The translations under genes were made by a program, and so were the position numbers. From Kiloniellaceae bacterium (lineage in GTDB: Bacteria; Pseudomonadota; Alphaproteobacteria; Kiloniellales; J153): DNA of 64,000 nt. Under the pieces are notes generated by a model that worked only from the letters and a program-made list of their open reading frames with translations, was not told the origin of the DNA and searched no databases. The stretch lies in the NCBI GenBank assembly GCA_021776095.1, contig JAJFGO010000003.1:165226-229225 (forward strand), in the 5' to 3' direction. Below, piece by piece: positions 1-11,587 of the stretch (the stretch's first letter is position 1; every line of letters starts with the position of its first letter).

Positions 1-188
1 AGGCTGAGCGCCACACCGCACAACCCCATGGCAATGGATAGGGCGGCGAGGCCGGAGGCCGCCTCCGCCTGGCTCGCGCCCACGCCGAGCAAGCCGTTCA
101 CCACCACGGCAAAGGAACTGCCGAAGCCGACAAATGCCACCAGGAGGCCGGTGGTCGCGGCCTGCATGGAGAACGTCGAGTCCTTCAT
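1..188 (-). CDS. Putative BenE-family (benzoate/H+ symporter-like) membrane transporter, N-terminal part only (runs off window)
   Basis: Reverse-strand translation MKDSTFSMQAATTGLLVAFVGFGSSFAVVVNGLLGVGASQAEAASGLAALSIAMGLCGVALS; hydrophobic, BenE-like N-terminus; starts 10 bp downstream of the marC-like stop. Confidence 0.6.
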   Translation of the reverse strand, partial: MKDSTFSMQAATTGLLVAFVGFGSSFAVVVNGLLGVGASQAEAASGLAALSIAMGLCGVALS

Positions 189-198
189 GGTGCCGCCG

Positions 199-825
199 TC
201 ACACCCCTGGCCAGGCGGCGTGGACGCCGTCGACGATGAACTGCACCGCCAAGGCGGCGAGAACGATGCCGGCGACCCGGCTGATGACGTTGATGCCCGT
301 GACCCCGAGCAAGCGCATGACCGGCCCGGTCAGCAGCAGGCAGATCAGCATGATCGCCAGAACCGCCCCCAGAACACCCAGGATCATGGCCTTGCCGGCC
401 AGATCCTCGGCCCGGCCCATGAGCAGCACGATGGAGGTCATGGCCCCGGGCCCGGCGATCAGGGGAATCGCCAGAGGGAAGACCGTGATGTCGGGGCGGG
501 CGCTGCCTTCTTCCTCTTCGTCGCTGGTGGTCGCGCGCAGGCCGGTGTGCTTGGCCATGACCATCTCGATGGACAGTAGCAAAAGCAGGATCCCGCCGGC
601 GATCCGGAAAGCGGGCAGGCCGATACCCAGCGCCCGCAACAAGGCCTCGCCGCCGACCGCGAAGGCGAGCAGGACTCCGGCGCCGATCAAGGTGCCGCGC
701 AGGGCCATGCGCCGTCGCTCGGCCGGGCTCGCATCGCCAGTCAGGCCGGCAAAGATCGGCACTACCCCGGGCGGGTCGATCACGACCAGCAGGGTCACGA
801 AGGCGGCGATCAGAGTATCGAGCAT
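199..825 (-). CDS. MarC family integral membrane protein
   Basis: MLDTLIAAFVTLLVVIDPPGVVPIFAGLT...PLAIPLIAGPGAMTSIVLL; MarC/YchE-type motifs. Confidence 0.9.
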   Translation of the reverse strand: MLDTLIAAFVTLLVVIDPPGVVPIFAGLTGDASPAERRRMALRGTLIGAGVLLAFAVGGEALLRALGIGLPAFRIAGGILLLLLSIEMVMAKHTGLRATTSDEEEEGSARPDITVFPLAIPLIAGPGAMTSIVLLMGRAEDLAGKAMILGVLGAVLAIMLICLLLTGPVMRLLGVTGINVISRVAGIVLAALAVQFIVDGVHAAWPGV

Positions 826-1052
826 GGGGGCCGAGCCTAGGGTTTGGACCGCGGCTATCATGCCTGGGCGGGATCGGCATCGCAATCAAGAGCAAAGTCG
901 TCATCCCGGCCAGGCGTTAGCGCGAGCCGGGACCTTCGGTTTGGGCCAGTACCCGAAGACCCCGGATAAGCCCCTGGCGGCACTTTCCGGGATGACGCGC
1001 GACTATGAGGCTGCCGCTTGCCCGATTTCGGGGGAAGCCTTAAGTAAGGGGC

Positions 1053-3725
<2,673 letters not shown>

Positions 3726-3750
3726 GTCGAGGCGGCTCCCGCATGACACA

Positions 3751-4281
3751 ATGACGACGCACGACTTCGCATTTGCCGGCTGCCGGTTTTTGGCTCTCTA
3801 CTGGGCGGTAAGGGCGACAGAAAATATTACTTCCGCGGTGTTCGGCTGGATCGCTTTGCGGCAAAATCTGGACGTTCAAGATGAATTAGTTCCGACAGAA
3901 TTTTTCTACTTCCTTCCATTAGTATTGTACGTCTTTGCCGCCCTTTTCTTGTGGTTCAGCGCTGCTTGGCTGGCTCGATACATCGCACCGAACACAAGCG
4001 GTGGAGCTGAATCAGGTTCGTGGAGTCGTGTCGACGCTCAAGCAATTGTCTTCGCGGCGGTTGGTCTTTTCGTCATACTTGGGGCGCTCCCGGAACTTGG
4101 CTACGCCATATTCCAGTTTTTTCGATTGTATGATCTCGAGAATCAGTTCGAAAGGGCGTTTGGGGCGCCCGGTAGACTCTACGAATTGGCGGTCCGAACG
4201 ATCTTGGGGGTGCTACTTGTATTTGGTGCAAGAGCGTTAAGTCGATTGCTGATCCGGCTCCGGACGGCTGGGCTAAAATGA
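3751..4281 (+). CDS. Hypothetical multi-pass membrane protein
   Basis: ATG at 3751; MTTHDFAFAGCRFLALYWAVRATENITSAVFGWIALRQ...; several hydrophobic segments; no family recognised. Confidence 0.65.
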   Translation: MTTHDFAFAGCRFLALYWAVRATENITSAVFGWIALRQNLDVQDELVPTEFFYFLPLVLYVFAALFLWFSAAWLARYIAPNTSGGAESGSWSRVDAQAIVFAAVGLFVILGALPELGYAIFQFFRLYDLENQFERAFGAPGRLYELAVRTILGVLLVFGARALSRLLIRLRTAGLK

Positions 4282-4327
4282 ACAATGTTGACTTATTCGC
4301 CAGTGCAACCATGAGTGTTGGGTAAGC

Positions 4328-5434
4328 GTGAGACACACCCCTTCTGGAAAACCGCGCGCGCGAGCACTGGGCATCCCCTTTGACGGCGCACCCGGCGCGT
4401 TCAATGCAATCACGGATGTCGCCGGGGTGGAAGTCGGCTATTGCACCATGATCTCGGGCGAGGGGCCGCTGGTCGTGGGGCAGGGGCCGGTACGCACAGG
4501 GGTCACCGCCATCTGTCCACGGGGCCGGAAAGGTGTGGCCACACCGGTGTTTGCCGGCGGGCACAGTCTGAACGGCAACGGCGAGATGACTGGTTTCGTC
4601 TGGATCGAGGAATCCGGAAACCTGGGCGGTCCGATTACTATCACCAACACGCACTCCTGCGGCATCGCGCGCGATGCCACGTTGCGCTGGCTGGTCGAGC
4701 ATGGTGGGGTCGATTTCGATCAGGATTGGTGGGGCCTGCCGGTAGCGGCCGAGACCTATGACGGCAAGCTGAACGACATCAACGGCTTTCATGTCCGCGA
4801 GGCTCATGTCTTCGCGGCCTTCGATGATGCACGTGGCGGCGCCATTGAGGAAGGTAGCGTCGGCGGCGGCACGGGCATGATCTGCTATGAGTTCAAGGGT
4901 GGCTCCGGCACCGCCTCCCGGCGGGTTGAATTGGCGGGAGAGACTTTTACCCTCGGCGCCTTCGTGCAAGCTAACTTCGGCCGGCGCGAGCAGTTGACGA
5001 TCGCCGGTGTGCCGGTCGGTCGGCATTTGCCCAAGCGCGATAGCGGCCCCGATCAAGGCTCCATCATCGGCATTGTCGCGACCGATGCGCCGCTCTTGCC
5101 CCATCAACTGAAACGTCTAGCGCGCCGTTGCGGCCTGGGTATCGGACGTTCGGGCGCTGTGGCCGCTCATTCTTCCGGCGATATCTTCATGGCGATTTCG
5201 ACGGCCAATGCGGGCTCGGTCGCGGCCGCGGGACAGATATGCAAAGCGGACTTCGTGCCAGATGCTGATCTAACCCCGCTGTTCGAAGCGGTGATTCAGG
5301 CGGTCGACGAAGCCATCGTCAATGCCCTGGTGGTCAACGAGACCATGACCGGGCGCGATGGGGTCACTGTCGAGGCGTTACCGCATGACCGGTTGCAAGA
5401 CATTCTGCGGCAATACAGACGATTGTCGAACTGA
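4328..5434 (+). CDS. P1 family peptidase (DmpA/S58-type aminopeptidase)
   Basis: RALGIPFDGAPGAFNAITDVAGVEVGYCTM...GSVGGGTGMICYEFKGGSGTASR; DmpA-like catalytic region; GTG start. Confidence 0.92.
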   Translation: MRHTPSGKPRARALGIPFDGAPGAFNAITDVAGVEVGYCTMISGEGPLVVGQGPVRTGVTAICPRGRKGVATPVFAGGHSLNGNGEMTGFVWIEESGNLGGPITITNTHSCGIARDATLRWLVEHGGVDFDQDWWGLPVAAETYDGKLNDINGFHVREAHVFAAFDDARGGAIEEGSVGGGTGMICYEFKGGSGTASRRVELAGETFTLGAFVQANFGRREQLTIAGVPVGRHLPKRDSGPDQGSIIGIVATDAPLLPHQLKRLARRCGLGIGRSGAVAAHSSGDIFMAISTANAGSVAAAGQICKADFVPDADLTPLFEAVIQAVDEAIVNALVVNETMTGRDGVTVEALPHDRLQDILRQYRRLSN

Positions 5435-5460
5435 CCTGCCCGCGCCACGCCAGCCGCCAC

Positions 5461-6312
5461 TTACACCGCCGCCGGCTTTTCCTGAAACAGGTGCACGTCA
5501 CGCTGCGGGAAGGGGATGGAGATTCCCTCCGCGTCCAGGCGTTGCTTGGACAACTTGTTCAGGTCGAATAGAAGGTTCCAGTAATTCGCCGTGTTGGTCC
5601 AGCAGCGCATATTGAGATTGACCGAGCTGTCAGCCAGGGCCTTGACCATGACCTGGGGCACCGGGTCGTCGTGGACTCGCTCGTCTCGCGTCAATTCATC
5701 CATCAGGGCGGCTTGAGCTTTGTCGATGTCATCGGCGTAGCTTATGCCGACGACAATATCGAGCCGGCGCGTGGGCAGGCGCGTGTAATTGGTGATCGCG
5801 CGGTTCCAGAGCATGGAGTTCGGAACCTCGACGTAGACCCCGTCGAAGGTCGTCATGTGAGTAGTGAACAAGCCGATCTCGTCGATCGTGCCGGCGACTC
5901 CCTGGGCGTCGATATAGTCGCCGGCGCGGAACGGCCGCAGGAACAAGAGCATGATTCCGGCGGCGATGTTTTGCAGAGTGCCTTGCAAGGCTAAGCCGAC
6001 AGCCAAGCCGGCGGCGCCCAGCATGGCGATGATGCTGGCGGTCTGAATCCCGAACTGGGCCAGGACCGCGATCAGGACCATGATCAAGATTATGTAGCGC
6101 ACGATGTTGGCGAAGAAGGGCTTGAGCGTGTCGTCGATCCGCTCGGTCTTGTTCAAGGTGCGGATGACGCCGTTACGCGCCCAGTTGGCCACGAACCGGC
6201 CAACCATGAGAATCGCGATCGCGCCCAGGATATCCAGGCCGTACTTCACCGCCAGGTCCGTGAACTCGGTGGCGTAGGCCATGAATTGTTCTTCGTTTAA
6301 AGATTCCGGCAC
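5461..6312 (-). CDS. Small-conductance mechanosensitive ion channel (MscS family)
   Basis: AAGLAVGLALQGTLQNIAAGIMLLFLRPFRAGDYIDAQGVAGTIDEIGLFTTHM...VPNSMLWNRAITNYT. Confidence 0.96.
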   Translation of the reverse strand: MPESLNEEQFMAYATEFTDLAVKYGLDILGAIAILMVGRFVANWARNGVIRTLNKTERIDDTLKPFFANIVRYIILIMVLIAVLAQFGIQTASIIAMLGAAGLAVGLALQGTLQNIAAGIMLLFLRPFRAGDYIDAQGVAGTIDEIGLFTTHMTTFDGVYVEVPNSMLWNRAITNYTRLPTRRLDIVVGISYADDIDKAQAALMDELTRDERVHDDPVPQVMVKALADSSVNLNMRCWTNTANYWNLLFDLNKLSKQRLDAEGISIPFPQRDVHLFQEKPAAV

Positions 6313-6376
6313 AGCTACCCCCTCCGAAAGTATCCCTCAGAGATCCGCCCGGCGGTGACCGCCGGGCGAACTCAAT

Positions 6377-6934
6377 CTAGTCTTTGATGTCGGCTTTGAC
6401 CCGCATGCGCACGATCTTGTCCGGGTCGTCGACCTCGCCGCTGCGGCTCCCTGACGGCGCTTTTTTGATGTCGTCGACATGCTCCATACCGTCGATCACA
6501 CGGCCCCAGACCGTGTATTGACCGTCCAAATGCGAGGCGGTGTCAAAGGTGATGAAGAATTGGCTATCGGCGCTATTGGGGCTCTGCGAACGCGCCATGC
6601 CCAAGGTACCGCGCAAGAACGGCTCACGTGAGAACTCGGCGTCGAGCTTTTGGCCGGAACCACCGGTCCCGGTACCCGTCGGATCTCCGGTCTGGGCCAT
6701 GAAGCCGTCGATCACCCGGTGGAACACGATGCCGTCGTAGAATCCCTCGCGGGTCAATTCCTTGATCCGCGCGACATGATTGGGCGCCACATCGGGTAGC
6801 AACTGGATGATAATCTCACCGCTTTCGACCTCTAGAACGAGGACGTTTTCCGGGTCCGGCGCGGCCTCGGCTCCACTGGGGTTCGCTGACAAGGCAATTC
6901 CAATCACAGTTAGAATTTTCAGAATCTTGTTCAT
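6377..6934 (-). CDS. Cyclophilin-type peptidyl-prolyl cis-trans isomerase (exported)
   Basis: Signal peptide plus FYDGIVFHRVIDGFMAQTGDPTGTGTGGSGQ...GTLGMARSQSPNSADSQFFIT. Confidence 0.96.
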   Translation of the reverse strand: MNKILKILTVIGIALSANPSGAEAAPDPENVLVLEVESGEIIIQLLPDVAPNHVARIKELTREGFYDGIVFHRVIDGFMAQTGDPTGTGTGGSGQKLDAEFSREPFLRGTLGMARSQSPNSADSQFFITFDTASHLDGQYTVWGRVIDGMEHVDDIKKAPSGSRSGEVDDPDKIVRMRVKADIKD

Positions 6935-6966
6935 GTTCTCAACCTAAAGTCTTAAGTCGACACGGT

Positions 6967-8181
6967 TCATGCCAAAGCCGCCTGCAGATTATTGTCCAGG
7001 GCGGTCATGAACTCCTCGGTGGTCAGCCATTTTTGCTGCGGGCTGATCAGGAGCGCGAGGTCCTTGGTCATCTGGCCCTGTTCGACCGTCTCGATGCAAA
7101 CCCGTTCCAGGGTCTCGGCGAACTTGACCACCTCGGGCGTGCCGTCGAAGGTGCCCCGGTAATACAGCCCGCGGGTCCAGGCGAAGATCGAGGCGATTGG
7201 GTTGGTCGAGGTTGGCTTGCCTTGCTGATGCAGGCGGTAGTGGCGGGTCACCGTGCCGTGCGCCGCCTCGGCCTCGACTGTCTTGCCATCCGGGGTCATG
7301 AGGACCGAGGTCATCAGGCCCAAGGATCCGAAGCCCTGCGCCACGGTATCCGATTGCACGTCGCCGTCGTAGTTCTTGCAGGCCCAGACATAGCCGCCGG
7401 ACCATTTCATCGCGGCCGCCACCATGTCGTCGATCAGGCGATGCTCGTAGGTGATCCCCTTGGCCTCGAACTTGGCCTTGAATTCGGCCTCGAAGATCTC
7501 CTGGAACAGGTCCTTGAAGCGGCCGTCATAGACTTTCAGGATCGTGTTCTTGGTCGAGAGATAGACCGGCCAGCCCAGGTTGAGGCCGTAATTCAGGCAG
7601 GCCCGGGCAAACCCGCGGATCGATTCGTCCAGGTTGTACATGCCCATGGCGACGCCGGCCTCGGGAAAATCGAAGATTTCATGGGTCTGGGCCGCGCCGC
7701 CGTCAGCCGGCTGAAAGGTCATGGTCAGCTTGCCCGGACCGGGGATCTTCATATCCGTGGCCCGGTACTGGTCGCCGAAGGCGTGACGGCCAATGACGAT
7801 GGGCAGCGTCCAGCTCGGCACCAGGCGCGGCACATTGCTGACGATGATCGGCTGGCGGAACACGGTGCCGCCCAGGATGTTGCGGATCGTTCCGTTGGGC
7901 GAGCGCCACATCTTTTTCAGGTTGAATTCTTCGACCCGCGCCTCGTCCGGCGTGATGGTCGCGCACTTGACGCCGACGCCGTGCTCTTTGATCGCGTTGG
8001 CCGAATCGATTGTGACCTGGTCGTCGGTTGCGTCCCGGTGTTCGATCGAGAGGTCGTAGTATTTCAAGTCAATATCGAGGTAGGGCTGGATCAGCCGTTC
8101 CCTGATCCTGGCCCAAATGATGCGCGTCATCTCGTCGCCGTCGATTTCGACGACGGGGTTCTTTACTTTGATTTTCGCCAT
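6967..8181 (-). CDS. icd: NADP-dependent isocitrate dehydrogenase
   Basis: [57 protein letters not shown]; long-form eukaryotic/alphaproteobacterial type. Confidence 0.97.
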   Translation of the reverse strand: MAKIKVKNPVVEIDGDEMTRIIWARIRERLIQPYLDIDLKYYDLSIEHRDATDDQVTIDSANAIKEHGVGVKCATITPDEARVEEFNLKKMWRSPNGTIRNILGGTVFRQPIIVSNVPRLVPSWTLPIVIGRHAFGDQYRATDMKIPGPGKLTMTFQPADGGAAQTHEIFDFPEAGVAMGMYNLDESIRGFARACLNYGLNLGWPVYLSTKNTILKVYDGRFKDLFQEIFEAEFKAKFEAKGITYEHRLIDDMVAAAMKWSGGYVWACKNYDGDVQSDTVAQGFGSLGLMTSVLMTPDGKTVEAEAAHGTVTRHYRLHQQGKPTSTNPIASIFAWTRGLYYRGTFDGTPEVVKFAETLERVCIETVEQGQMTKDLALLISPQQKWLTTEEFMTALDNNLQAALA

Positions 8182-8270
8182 TATCGTCTCCAAACGCCGC
8201 GTCCGTCACGGCGCCCGGAACATAGCCAGCCGGTTTAGATGGCGCAAGATTGCCTTGGCCGCGCGGCGCG

Positions 8271-9113
8271 CTATTTGGCCACAGCGGCCGGTACGACCCC
8301 CTGAGACGCGCGTGCGGCCCGCGCCGCCTCGGGCGCGATAAAGAACCCGGTCAAGGTGGCGCGAACGTTGTCGCCGGCGGCCGCGCTGACCGGATTGATA
8401 CAATGAGCGCAGCCCAGGGAAACAATTACCAATCGGTTTGGCTTCGGCATGACGTAGCGCCCGGCCCCGGTTTCGAGGAGCTTTTTGTTTTCCCAGGTGT
8501 TTTCCAGGTGCTGGCCGAAACGTTTAGTCTTGTCCGGGTGATAGATACTTGTATGGGACGGATCGTGCGGATCGAACGCCGCGCCCATCTTTTCGCGTGC
8601 CGGATCGTCGGCGATCATTAGTTCGCCGCCCCATTTCACGTTCCAATTGGGATGGGCGTAATAGATGTAGGCGCCTGAGTATCGGCCCAAATCCAGGTGC
8701 CATGATAGCCCGGTGCCCTGGGGGTAGAGAAAGGCGCGGGTGGTAAAACCGCACCAATCCTGGGGTTGGCGTCCGATCAGGTCGCTCCAGTCATCGCCAT
8801 GTTGCAGTATGGTCTGGAACAGTTGATCGATCGGCCGGCCGGTCGGGAAGACGCACTGCTGGACCATCTCGGGCGGCAGCACCATGTGTTGGGGCACCTG
8901 ATTGGCGACCCGGGCCGTCGTTTCGTTGGAAAAAAGAACCGGCCCGGCCAGAGGCGAACCGTCGCACAAACGCCAGGTTTTGGCCCACATCTGCTGATGA
9001 ACAGATGTGTAATTTGTGCGCTGCATATATTCCCAGACCGCCTGAAATTCGGCCGGCGGCAGAACATCGTCGTATACCGCGAACGACGATGTCCGCGTCA
9101 CTTCCGTGACCAT
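8271..9113 (-). CDS. 2OG-Fe(II) oxygenase-like protein
   Basis: GTGLSWHLDLGRYSGAYIYYAHPNWNVKWGGELMIAD...NRLVIVSLGCAHCINPVS; HxD ... H arrangement of 2OG-Fe(II) oxygenases. Confidence 0.7.
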   Translation of the reverse strand: MVTEVTRTSSFAVYDDVLPPAEFQAVWEYMQRTNYTSVHQQMWAKTWRLCDGSPLAGPVLFSNETTARVANQVPQHMVLPPEMVQQCVFPTGRPIDQLFQTILQHGDDWSDLIGRQPQDWCGFTTRAFLYPQGTGLSWHLDLGRYSGAYIYYAHPNWNVKWGGELMIADDPAREKMGAAFDPHDPSHTSIYHPDKTKRFGQHLENTWENKKLLETGAGRYVMPKPNRLVIVSLGCAHCINPVSAAAGDNVRATLTGFFIAPEAARAARASQGVVPAAVAK

Positions 9114-9272
9114 GGCTTGCCCTCTCCCAATGCCAAGCCCGTTTTGACTACGATAGCATTCTAACCAGCGGCTTAGCTACCGTTATCGCGCCCGAGGACA
9201 GGGCAGGACGTGGGAAACGCCCGGCCTTTCTCATTGAGGAAATCATTCCTCATATGTCGAAAATTGACGCGA

Positions 9273-9533
9273 TCAGGCAGTTCTCGCCGGGCGCCGGGCG
9301 CGATTTCGGATCGCCAGCGGTCCTTCGCCCTGTTGTTGCCTTGGGCCGTGGAGGCTGCCAGGCATCCCGTACAACTCAAGGTGGCCTTCAACCCGGTCAC
9401 GGATCTCGCCGCGTTCGATTCCGATGTCGCGTAGATGGTGATCGCTGAGCACAGAAAGTTGACGGATGGCTTCCTGTCGCTCGTGCGTCCTGGCGAGCCA
9501 GCTAAAGATGCGTCTCCATATGGATGGCTTCAT
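9273..9533 (-). CDS. DUF1127 domain protein
   Basis: RQEAIRQLSVLSDHHLRDIGIERGEIRDRVEG matches the DUF1127 (YjiS-like) pattern LxxLsDhxLrDIGl. Confidence 0.85.
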   Translation of the reverse strand: MKPSIWRRIFSWLARTHERQEAIRQLSVLSDHHLRDIGIERGEIRDRVEGHLELYGMPGSLHGPRQQQGEGPLAIRNRARRPARTA

Positions 9534-9719
9534 ATCCGTTCCCGTTGGGCTAGGGTTGGCTTGAGCGGCCCTGGGCACTCGCCTCGGCGCTCCTCAGATT
9601 TTATGAATTTACCTGCTGGCTCCTGACACCATGGTGGCAGGAGGGCTTTGCTAGGGTCGCTTCAACTGACACTCTGTGTCAGGAGGCCTACTTGAGACAT
9701 CCATCGCCGGAACCCTGCC

Positions 9720-10397
9720 ATGCGCCGTGCCGACCGCCTGTTCGAGATCATTCAGATTCTGCGGCGCCGGAAATTGGTTCGGGCCCGTGACCTGGCGGAC
9801 AAGCTCGAGATCTCGGAGCGCACGGTTTACCGCGATATGCGCGACCTCATGGCCAGCGGGGTGCCGATCGACGGCGAGGCGGGTGTCGGATACATATTGC
9901 GAGGAGGCTACGACTTGCCCCCGATCATGTTTGAGGAAGAGGAAATCGAGGCTTTGGTCTTGGGCGTGCGGATCGTCGAATCCTGGGCCGATCCGAAGCT
10001 TGCCGATGCCGCCGGCCGGGTGATCGCCAAGGTCGAGGCGGTGGTGCCGGAGCGCCTGCGCCGTCACATGGCCGACACGGCGCTCTTGGCGCCCAGCGAT
10101 CACTATGCCGAGCCGCTGACTATCGATCCCACAGCGCTGCGTGAGGCCATTCGCAAGACGCGCAAGGTCGAATTTAGCTACCGGGACCGGGAAGCGGCCG
10201 CGACCCGGCGCACGGTTCGACCGCTAGCCCTGGCCTTTTACGGACCGGTTTGGTTGCTGGCGTCCTGGTGTGAGCTGCGCCATGATTTCCGGGCCTTCCG
10301 CCTCGACCGGATGGCGGAACTCGCAGTCCTGGACGAGGTCTTTCCGATTGAGCCCGGTAAGACCATCACTGACTATCTGGCACAAGATACTCGATGA
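9720..10397 (+). CDS. YafY/DeoR-like transcriptional regulator with HTH and WYL domain
   Basis: MRRADRLFEIIQILRRRKLVRARDLADKLEISERTVYRDMRDLMASGVPIDGEAGVGYILRGGYDLPP plus WYL-like C-terminus. Confidence 0.93.
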   Translation: MRRADRLFEIIQILRRRKLVRARDLADKLEISERTVYRDMRDLMASGVPIDGEAGVGYILRGGYDLPPIMFEEEEIEALVLGVRIVESWADPKLADAAGRVIAKVEAVVPERLRRHMADTALLAPSDHYAEPLTIDPTALREAIRKTRKVEFSYRDREAAATRRTVRPLALAFYGPVWLLASWCELRHDFRAFRLDRMAELAVLDEVFPIEPGKTITDYLAQDTR

Positions 10398-10486
10398 GGG
10401 TTTCGCGCTGAGGCCTTGCAGCGGGACCGGCCCAGGGGCAAGATTCCTACCCCTATCTGACAAATCGCCTTAGGAGCAGGGCCAAA

Positions 10487-11563
10487 ATGATCGCTGGGAA
10501 CCAACTTACCCAAAGGCTCGGACTCCGCCATCCGATTATTCAAGCGCCCATGGCCAGCGCCACAACCCCAGCATTGGCCGCCGCTGTCAGCGACGCCGGC
10601 GGTCTGGGCTCGCTCGGCCTGGCGACCAGTAAAATCGAGGACGCGGCGCGCCAAATTCAGGCCTTCCGGCAACAAAGCGGCGGGCCGCTTAACGTCAATT
10701 TCTTTTGCCATGCGGAACCGGGTGAGGTCACGGGGACCGGCGCGGCCATGCGCCGGCGCCTGCAAGGTTGGTACGACGCGAAGAACCTGGGTCCGGTTCC
10801 GGCGCCTAGCGTGCCTTATTCTAGCTTCGGGGCCGACCACGTCGCGATGATCCGGGAATTCAAGCCGGAGGTGGTCAGCTTTCACTTCGGCCTACCCGAG
10901 TCCGGGATGCTTCAAGTTGTGAAGGAGACCGGCGCCTATATCATGTCCAGCGCGACCACGGTGGCGGAGGCACGATGGCTCGAGGAGCGTAGCGTCGACG
11001 CGATTATCGCCCAGGGTCTTGAGGCAGGCGGGCATCGCGGCACCTTCCTCGGCGCGGATCCTGCCAGCCAGCCGGGGTTATTCGCCTTGTTGCCCCAGGT
11101 TACTTCGGCGGTAGGTGTGCCGGTAATCGCCGCCGGTGGAATTGCCGACGGGCGCGGCGTGGCGGCGGCGCTGGTTCTCGGTGCGAGCGCGGCCCAGGTC
11201 GGCACTGCGTTCTTGCGGTGCCCGGAAACCGATATGCACCCGGCCCACTTGGCGGCCCTGGAGGCAGCCCGGGACGACAGCACCCAAGTGACCAAGCTCT
11301 TTACCGGCAAGCCGGCCCGGGCGGTGAAGAACCGGCTGATGGTGGAGCATGCGGACGGTGAAACCGAAGTTGCACCTTATCCCGCCCAGCTTTCGCTGGT
11401 ATCGCCACTGCGCCGGGGTACCGCGGCGCCCGATATGGGCGATGCCTTATCCATGTGGTCAGGTCAGGCGGTAGCGTTAACTCGAGCGATGCCGGCGGCA
11501 CAATTGGTTGAGATCCTGGCCCAGGAAGCTGAGCAATCCCTGGCTGCGCTAGAGTCTAGATAG
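10487..11563 (+). CDS. Nitronate monooxygenase / 2-nitropropane dioxygenase family
   Basis: LGLRHPIIQAPMASATTPALAAAVSDAGGLGSLG...VIAAGGIADGRGVAAALVLGASAAQVGTAFL. Confidence 0.94.
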   Translation: MIAGNQLTQRLGLRHPIIQAPMASATTPALAAAVSDAGGLGSLGLATSKIEDAARQIQAFRQQSGGPLNVNFFCHAEPGEVTGTGAAMRRRLQGWYDAKNLGPVPAPSVPYSSFGADHVAMIREFKPEVVSFHFGLPESGMLQVVKETGAYIMSSATTVAEARWLEERSVDAIIAQGLEAGGHRGTFLGADPASQPGLFALLPQVTSAVGVPVIAAGGIADGRGVAAALVLGASAAQVGTAFLRCPETDMHPAHLAALEAARDDSTQVTKLFTGKPARAVKNRLMVEHADGETEVAPYPAQLSLVSPLRRGTAAPDMGDALSMWSGQAVALTRAMPAAQLVEILAQEAEQSLAALESR

Positions 11564-11587
11564 GTGCCAAAGCAAGCGGTCCCAAGC

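Noticed and set aside
4073-5107. 344-aa minus-strand ORF
   Set aside because: Antisense to the membrane ORF and P1 peptidase; no recognisable domain.
7033-8238. 401-aa plus-strand ORF opposite icd
   Set aside because: Antisense to a clearly recognised isocitrate dehydrogenase; low-complexity translation typical of a shadow ORF.
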